Source: Gammaproteobacteria bacterium
Lineage (GTDB): Bacteria > Pseudomonadota > Gammaproteobacteria > Steroidobacterales > GCA-2729495
NCBI GenBank assembly: GCA_009692345.1
Contig: SHZI01000016.1
Span: forward strand, 1-35,391
Reading direction: 5' to 3'
Length of the DNA stretch: 35,391 bases
Shown here: positions 30,550 through 35,391 of the stretch, piece by piece
Layout of the letters: the number at the start of each line of letters is the position of its first letter
How positions within the stretch are numbered: the stretch's first letter is position 1
Program-made: the position numbers and the translations under genes
The notes under the pieces: generated by a model
The model's input: the letters and a program-made list of their open reading frames with translations, nothing else
Told to the model about the DNA's origin: nothing
Databases searched by the model: none

Positions 30550-32913
30550 ATGAAGCTGCTATCACGCCTGTTCCGCACCGCCCCTGCCCCGCCGCCACCG
30601 CCCGCGGCAGCACCTCCAGCGCTTGAACCCGGGCCCGCGGTTGATCCGACTGAATACGAGAGACTGTTGGGCGCGATCGCGTCGGGCTCCATGGCCCCCG
30701 CTGAACTTGCCCGGGTAGCCGTCGAAGGGCCGACGACTCGCGTGCGGCAGGCCGCGGCAGCCGCGATCGACGATCCCGCGCTGTGGCACGATCTGTTGCC
30801 ACGCCTGCGCGGCAGGGACAAAGCTGCCTACAAGCTCATCAAGCAGCGGACCGACGCGCTGCTGGCCGAGCAGCGCAACTTGGAACAGGCTGCCGTGGAA
30901 GCCGCTGCCCTGTGCACGTCGATCGAGAAGCACAGCGCCCGAGCGCACGATGCCCTCTACGAGGCCACGCTCTCCGTGTTGACGGAGCACTGGCAGGCGT
31001 TGCCGGGCACGCTCGACGCCGGAGTCCGTCAGCGCGGCCTGAAGGCGCTCGAGCGCTGCCGCGAAACCATTGCTGCGCACGACCGCGAGACAGCACGGCT
31101 GGCCGCCCTGCGCGAAGCTGACGAGGCGCGTGTGCTCGCTGCCGAACTGCAGGCGCTCAACCAGGCCGCCATAGAGCAGGCCGCAGCAGAGCAGGCCGCA
31201 GCAGAGCAGGCTGCGGCCGACGCGAGCGCGCGTGTCGCCGCTGACCAGGCCCGCGCCGCAGATGCCCGGGCGCTCGCTGATCGGCACGCCGTGGCAGCAG
31301 AGGCCCAGGGCGAGATCGTCAGTCTGATCCGCCTGTGCGGCGCCGCCCTTCACCGGGGCGACACGCGCAAGGCCGCACGCTTCCGCCAGTCGCTGGAAGC
31401 AGCGCTGCCGGGCGCCCCCTCTCTGCCCCCACACCTCACGCGCAGCCTGGAACAACTCGACGCCCGCCTGAACGAGCTGCGCCAGTGGAAGGACTACGTC
31501 GTTGCGCCGAAGCGCACCGAGCTGATTGAGGAAGTGGCGGCGCTGATTGGCGTGGAAGATGAGCCTGAGGCACTCGCGGAACACCTCCGCGCGCTCCGGC
31601 AGGAATGGCGGACGATCAATCAGGGCATCGCCGTCGACGTGCCGGCTGAGGCGGAGCGCTTTGAGCGGGCGTACCAGGCGGCGTTCCAGCCCTGCCAGGT
31701 CTATTTCGCCGCGCAGGCTGCGCTCCGTCGCGCGAATCTCGACAGCCGGAAGCGGGTACTCGAGCGCGTGCTGGCCTTCGAAGCGGGGATCGATGCCGGG
31801 CAGCCCGACCATCCGCTGATCGCTCGCGTCCTGCGCGAAGCACCGCAGGATTGGCGTCGCCACGCGCCGGTCGATCGCGATGCCGGTCGCCCCGTCGAGG
31901 CTGATTTCTACCGGGCGCTGGATCGACTGCGTGCGCGGGTCACGGCCTGGCACGCGCGCAACGCTGCCGACAAGCAGGCGCTGATTGCGCAGGCGCGGCA
32001 GCTCGCAACGGCTGGGGACACGGCCCTGGCCATCGGCGAGGTGAAGCGCCTGCAGACCCAGTGGAAGACCACGGGCCCGGTGCCGCACCCGCAGTCGGAG
32101 GCGCTCTGGGCGCAGTTCCGCGCGCTGTGCAATGCCGTCTACGAACGCCGCCAGCAGGTATTCGCCGAGCAGTCGGCAGCGCTGGAGCTGGCCAGGGTCC
32201 AGGCAGTGGCCTTGTGCGGGCAGATCGAACAAGCGCTGCAGCAGTCACCTGCCGACCGCCAGTCCGGTCAGGCGCTACTGCGCGAGTGGCAGGCTGCGTT
32301 CGCCGCCATCGGGGAGCTGCCCCGCGCCGAGGCACGCGGTCTGCGCGACCGCTTCCAGCGCGCGGTGTCGGGCTATGAGGCGCTGCTGGCCGGAGTGGAA
32401 CAGCGCGCCATCGACGCTGTCGAGACAAACCTCCGTACGGCCGCCCAACACGTGCGTGCTTACCAGCGCGCTGTGATTGAGTGCGCAACCGACCCCGAGC
32501 GCGAGGCCCTCCGCACTGCAGCCGACGCGTTCATGGCCGGCGTCCCGCGCTGGCCGACCAAAGGCACGAGGCAGGCGATGCGACAGGCTCTGGCACGGAC
32601 AGACTCGGCCGAGTTCGCAGCCGAAGACGACGCCGCTCGGGAGCTGGCGTTGCGCACACTGTGTGTCCACGCCGAGATCCTCAGCGCAACCGCTACTCCT
32701 CCAGAGGATGCGGGCTTGCGCCGTGAGCACGAGCTTAAGTTGCTGCGCCAGGGCCTGGGTCAGGCCAGGCGGGTGGATGATCGCGACTGGGAAACCATGC
32801 GCCTTGAGTGGCTGGGCATGGGCGCCGTGGCGCCCGAAGTGCACGACGAACTGGAGCGCCGGTTTGTGCAGTGCCTGGCGCAACGCCGGCCTGCTGCGCG
32901 CGCTTTGCGCTGA
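30550..32913 (+). CDS. DUF349-type coiled-coil protein of unknown function (787 aa)
   Basis: Long ORF downstream of recN; repeated LRALRQEWRTINQG / KRLQTQWKTTGPVPHPQSEALWAQFRALCNAVYERRQ / LREWQAAFAAIG blocks typical of DUF349 repeats. Confidence 0.8.
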   Translation: MKLLSRLFRTAPAPPPPPAAAPPALEPGPAVDPTEYERLLGAIASGSMAPAELARVAVEGPTTRVRQAAAAAIDDPALWHDLLPRLRGRDKAAYKLIKQRTDALLAEQRNLEQAAVEAAALCTSIEKHSARAHDALYEATLSVLTEHWQALPGTLDAGVRQRGLKALERCRETIAAHDRETARLAALREADEARVLAAELQALNQAAIEQAAAEQAAAEQAAADASARVAADQARAADARALADRHAVAAEAQGEIVSLIRLCGAALHRGDTRKAARFRQSLEAALPGAPSLPPHLTRSLEQLDARLNELRQWKDYVVAPKRTELIEEVAALIGVEDEPEALAEHLRALRQEWRTINQGIAVDVPAEAERFERAYQAAFQPCQVYFAAQAALRRANLDSRKRVLERVLAFEAGIDAGQPDHPLIARVLREAPQDWRRHAPVDRDAGRPVEADFYRALDRLRARVTAWHARNAADKQALIAQARQLATAGDTALAIGEVKRLQTQWKTTGPVPHPQSEALWAQFRALCNAVYERRQQVFAEQSAALELARVQAVALCGQIEQALQQSPADRQSGQALLREWQAAFAAIGELPRAEARGLRDRFQRAVSGYEALLAGVEQRAIDAVETNLRTAAQHVRAYQRAVIECATDPEREALRTAADAFMAGVPRWPTKGTRQAMRQALARTDSAEFAAEDDAARELALRTLCVHAEILSATATPPEDAGLRREHELKLLRQGLGQARRVDDRDWETMRLEWLGMGAVAPEVHDELERRFVQCLAQRRPAARALR
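31174..31218 (+). repeat. 15-bp tandem repeat (3 units) coding EQAAA in the DUF349 protein
   Basis: GAGCAGGCCGCAGCA x2 then GAGCAGGCTGCGGCC. Confidence 0.85.
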
Positions 32914-33000
32914 ATGTTGTTGGCCACCCGGTATTTGCCCAGTGGGTCAGTTCTGAGTGGAAGTCCACACGTCGAGCGGCGATCGCGCCTCACGGCCCTC

Positions 33001-33414
33001 CTACGAGCTTGAGCCGGGCTTGGGCTTCACATACAGGATGAGGCTGTGGTCCACCAGATCGTAGCCGTGGCGGCCAACAATCTCCCGCTGCAGGCGTTCA
33101 ATCTCGTCGTTGGCAAACTCCACCACCCGGCCCGTCTCAACGCACACCATGTGATCGTGGTGCCGGCCGGAGTCCAGCTCAAACACCGAGTGGTCGCTGG
33201 CAAAGTTGTGGCGGGTGACGAAGCCGGCCTGTTCAAACTGCGTCAGCACCCGGTACACCGTGGCCAGGCCCACGTCATCCCCCGCGTCCGCCAGGCGTCG
33301 GTAGATTTCCTCGGCGCTCAGATGCCGGGGACCGCCTTCCTGCAGGATCTCCAGAATCCGCAACCGGGGGGTGGTGGCCTTGAGGCCGGCCTTTTTCAGG
33401 TCCTTCAGTTCCAT
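33001..33414 (-). CDS. fur: Ferric uptake regulator Fur
   Basis: LKKAGLKATTPRLRILEILQ, LSAEEIYRRLADAGDDVGLATVYRVLTQFEQAGFV, HHDHMVCVETGRVVEF. Confidence 0.96.
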   Translation of the reverse strand: MELKDLKKAGLKATTPRLRILEILQEGGPRHLSAEEIYRRLADAGDDVGLATVYRVLTQFEQAGFVTRHNFASDHSVFELDSGRHHDHMVCVETGRVVEFANDEIERLQREIVGRHGYDLVDHSLILYVKPKPGSSS

Positions 33415-33462
33415 TTTCTGGTGATCTGGCGTCCGGTTGATCGGCTATGATGCTCACCGATT

Positions 33463-33828
33463 ATGGCACCCTCCGCTCATCAACGTCGGCTTCGGTCCCT
33501 TGGACTGGTCCTGCGCCTGGCCATCCTCCTGACTGTGCCTGCGGGCCTCCTGGGTGGCTGCGTTTATCGCCTCGACGTGCAGCAGGGGAACCTGCTGGAC
33601 CAGACGGACATTGAGGCCGTCCAGGCAGGCATGACCCGCAGCCAGGTGCGCTATCTGCTGGGGACGCCGCTGGCAGTCGATCCCTTCAAGCCCGATCGCT
33701 GGGACTACATGTACTACCTGAAACCCGGCACGCTGAGCAGGGCCACCCAGCGCTGGGTCATCGTCCGGTTTGATGGCGACATCGTCCGGGAAGTGAACCG
33801 GGACGTGCCGCTGGGCAGCCAGGGCTGA
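33463..33828 (+). CDS. bamE: Outer membrane protein assembly factor BamE (SmpA/OmlA lipoprotein)
   Basis: Signal peptide with LLGGC lipobox; GMTRSQVRYLLGTPLAVDPFKPDRWDYMYYL; divergent from fur. Confidence 0.94.
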   Translation: MAPSAHQRRLRSLGLVLRLAILLTVPAGLLGGCVYRLDVQQGNLLDQTDIEAVQAGMTRSQVRYLLGTPLAVDPFKPDRWDYMYYLKPGTLSRATQRWVIVRFDGDIVREVNRDVPLGSQG

Positions 33829-33830
33829 GG

Positions 33831-34274
33831 TCAGCCGTACACAGTTTTTGCGCGGGCCACGAAGGCATCCACGAGCCCGCTGCAGGTAAGTTCGAACGCG
33901 GGACCCAGCAACCAGTCCCGGGCTGTAGTCGCAAACTGGAACCGCACACGAAAATCGATCCGGCAGCCCGGCTGAAGCCCCTGGTCGCCGAGCGCCGTCA
34001 CCCGCCACTCGCCGTGCAGGCTCTTGAACGGTCCATCCACCAGCTCCATCGTCATGCGGTGGGGCGGCTCCAGCAAGTTACGGGTGGTGAAGCTGGAGGA
34101 AAAAGGCCCCCGCGACAGCGCGAGGGTCGCGACCAGGCCGGTAGTGTCCCGGGACAGGACAGAGCTTGCCGTGCAGCCCGGGAGGAACTGCGGGTATGCC
34201 TCCACATCCGCGACGAGGGCAAACATGGCCTCTGCCGGGTAGGGCACGATGGCACTGCGCTGAACTTCACGCAT
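33831..34274 (-). CDS. ratA: START-like type II toxin-antitoxin system RatA family protein / ubiquinone-binding (coenzyme Q10-binding-like)
   Basis: MREVQRSAIVPYPAEAMFALVADVEAYPQFLPGCTASSVLSRD; adjacent to smpB. Confidence 0.92.
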   Translation of the reverse strand: MREVQRSAIVPYPAEAMFALVADVEAYPQFLPGCTASSVLSRDTTGLVATLALSRGPFSSSFTTRNLLEPPHRMTMELVDGPFKSLHGEWRVTALGDQGLQPGCRIDFRVRFQFATTARDWLLGPAFELTCSGLVDAFVARAKTVYG

Positions 34275-34327
34275 CGGAAGTGATTTGGCTTTCGCTGCCC
34301 CACTGAACTTGGCAGGATTGTTGCCGA

Positions 34328-34837
34328 ATGAGTGCCAAGAAATCCAGCAAGCCGGACAAGCCGGCAAAGGCGAAAAAGGTCGACACGGCCCCGCGCCTGA
34401 TTGCGGAAAACCGCAAGGCCCGCTTCGACTTCTATATTGAGGACCGGTTCGAGGCTGGTCTCACCCTCCTCGGCTGGGAAGTGAAGAGCCTCCGGGAAGC
34501 TAAAGCCAACCTGAAGGAGTCCTACGCCATCTTCCGCAACGACGAGGCCTGGCTCATTGGCGCCCACATCACACCGCTGACCTCCGCCTCGACCCACGTG
34601 GAGGCGGATCCCGTGCGCATGCGCAAGCTCCTGCTCCACCGGCGGGAGATCGACCGCCTGCGGGGCTCCGTGGAGCGCGACGGCTACACGCTGGTGCCGC
34701 TGGCCATGAACTGGGTCAACGGCCGGGCCAAGGTCACCCTGGGCCTTGCCAAGGGCAAGAACACCCGGGACAAGCGGGATTCCATCAAGGACCGGGACTG
34801 GCAGCGCCAGAAAGGCCGGGTGCTGCGCCGCGGGTAG
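34328..34837 (+). CDS. smpB: SsrA-binding protein SmpB
   Basis: [74 protein letters not shown]. Confidence 0.97.
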   Translation: MSAKKSSKPDKPAKAKKVDTAPRLIAENRKARFDFYIEDRFEAGLTLLGWEVKSLREAKANLKESYAIFRNDEAWLIGAHITPLTSASTHVEADPVRMRKLLLHRREIDRLRGSVERDGYTLVPLAMNWVNGRAKVTLGLAKGKNTRDKRDSIKDRDWQRQKGRVLRRG

Positions 34838-34852
34838 GCGCGATCCCTGCCC

Positions 34853-34881
34853 TTGTGTTTCCGCCACCGGCCCCCAATACT
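34853..34881 (+). promoter_or_regulatory. Candidate sigma70 promoter of ssrA
   Basis: TTGTGT (34853-34858) - 17 nt - AATACT (34876-34881), 9 nt before the mature tmRNA 5' end. Confidence 0.45.
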
Positions 34882-34890
34882 TTCCCCACT

Positions 34891-35256
34891 GGGGGCGACA
34901 TGGTTTCGACGTGGGTTACAAACCCCTTAGTGCATGCCGAGGTGCAGGTTCCCTCGTAAATCCATCTGCAAACACTTAGTTGCCAACGACGACAACTACG
35001 CTCTCGCTGCTTAAAAACCAGTCTTGAGAGCCTTCTGACTGGCGCCGTACCTGTGCGGACCAGCACCAGGAGTCATCAACCACAGGATCGCGTGCGGGTT
35101 CGTCCGGGAGCTGCACGTTAAAGCCCATCAACCGGACTGGCTGTCAGTTGTCCCTGCCCGTCGGGTAGCTGCCAGTAAGACAAAAGGCGGGATACGCATG
35201 TAGATCTGAGGGCAGCGGACTTGCGGACGCGGGTTCGATTCCCGCCGCCTCCACCA
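34891..35256 (+). ncRNA. ssrA: Transfer-messenger RNA (tmRNA); tag ANDDNYALAA
   Basis: 5' GGGGGCGACATGGTTTCGACG; tag reading frame GCC AAC GAC GAC AAC TAC GCT CTC GCT GCT TAA at 34982-35014; 3' GCGGGTTCGATTCCCGCCGCCTCCACCA pairing with the 5' end. Confidence 0.98.
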
Positions 35257-35262
35257 ATACTG

Positions 35263-35296
35263 AAGCCCCAACTGTTATCAGTTGGGGCTTTTTTTT
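35263..35296 (+). terminator. Rho-independent terminator of ssrA
   Basis: AAGCCCCAACTG-TTAT-CAGTTGGGGCTT followed by a T-run. Confidence 0.95.
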
Positions 35297-35391
35297 GCCT
35301 GTTTGCGCCAGTTCCCGCGTGTTGTTGGGGGTTCCTGCGGAAGCCTGCGGACTTCGCCTGCCGCCCGAATTGGCCGTTCCGGGCCACATTC

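Noticed and set aside
30562-32232. 556-aa minus-strand ORF antisense to the DUF349 gene
   Set aside because: GC-rich shadow ORF opposite a well-supported coding frame; no recognisable domain.
33831-34274. ratA considered as a toxin of a toxin-antitoxin defence pair
   Set aside because: No ratB-like partner adjacent in this window, and RatA-family START proteins are widely housekeeping (ubiquinone-linked); not evidence for a TA or defence system.
35118-35389. ORFs antisense to ssrA (…GGGGGNRTRVRKSAALRSTCVSRLLSY… / …VEAAGIEPASASPLPSDLHAYPAFCL…)
   Set aside because: Classic spurious translations of the reverse strand of tmRNA/tRNA 3' ends; the tmRNA explains the sequence.
1-35391. Search for CRISPR arrays, IS elements, prophage, retrons, defence or BGC genes
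   Set aside because: No direct-repeat arrays, transposases, integrases or accessory genes visible; all major ORFs are core housekeeping genes.

Overview
This 35.4-kb window is a gammaproteobacterial-type core chromosomal segment. From left to right (mostly minus strand) it holds: a complex I operon (nuoA-nuoK plus the 5' part of nuoL); tRNA-Leu(GAG); secG-tpiA-glmM-folP-ftsH-rlmE; divergent yhbY; greA-carB-carA; dapB; and the heat-shock cluster dnaJ-dnaK-grpE-hrcA. On the plus strand follow nadK, recN and a large DUF349-type protein. Then come fur (-), bamE (+), ratA (-), smpB (+) and the tmRNA gene ssrA with an intrinsic terminator. I found no mobile element, CRISPR array, defence system, BGC or other novel multigene system. 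The items worth a second look are regulatory: (i) folP has no ATG/GTG/TTG between the in-frame stop and an internal-looking ATG, and a perfect 13-bp hairpin abuts that ATG; (ii) a 23-codon Arg-containing uORF and a 9-bp inverted repeat lie in the carA leader; (iii) sigma32-like promoters with identical 13-nt spacing precede both grpE and dnaK, and a degenerate CIRCE-like element lies upstream of hrcA; (iv) a perfect 12-bp hairpin lies between dnaK and dnaJ. All identifications come from reading the sequence and recalling protein families; no searches were run.
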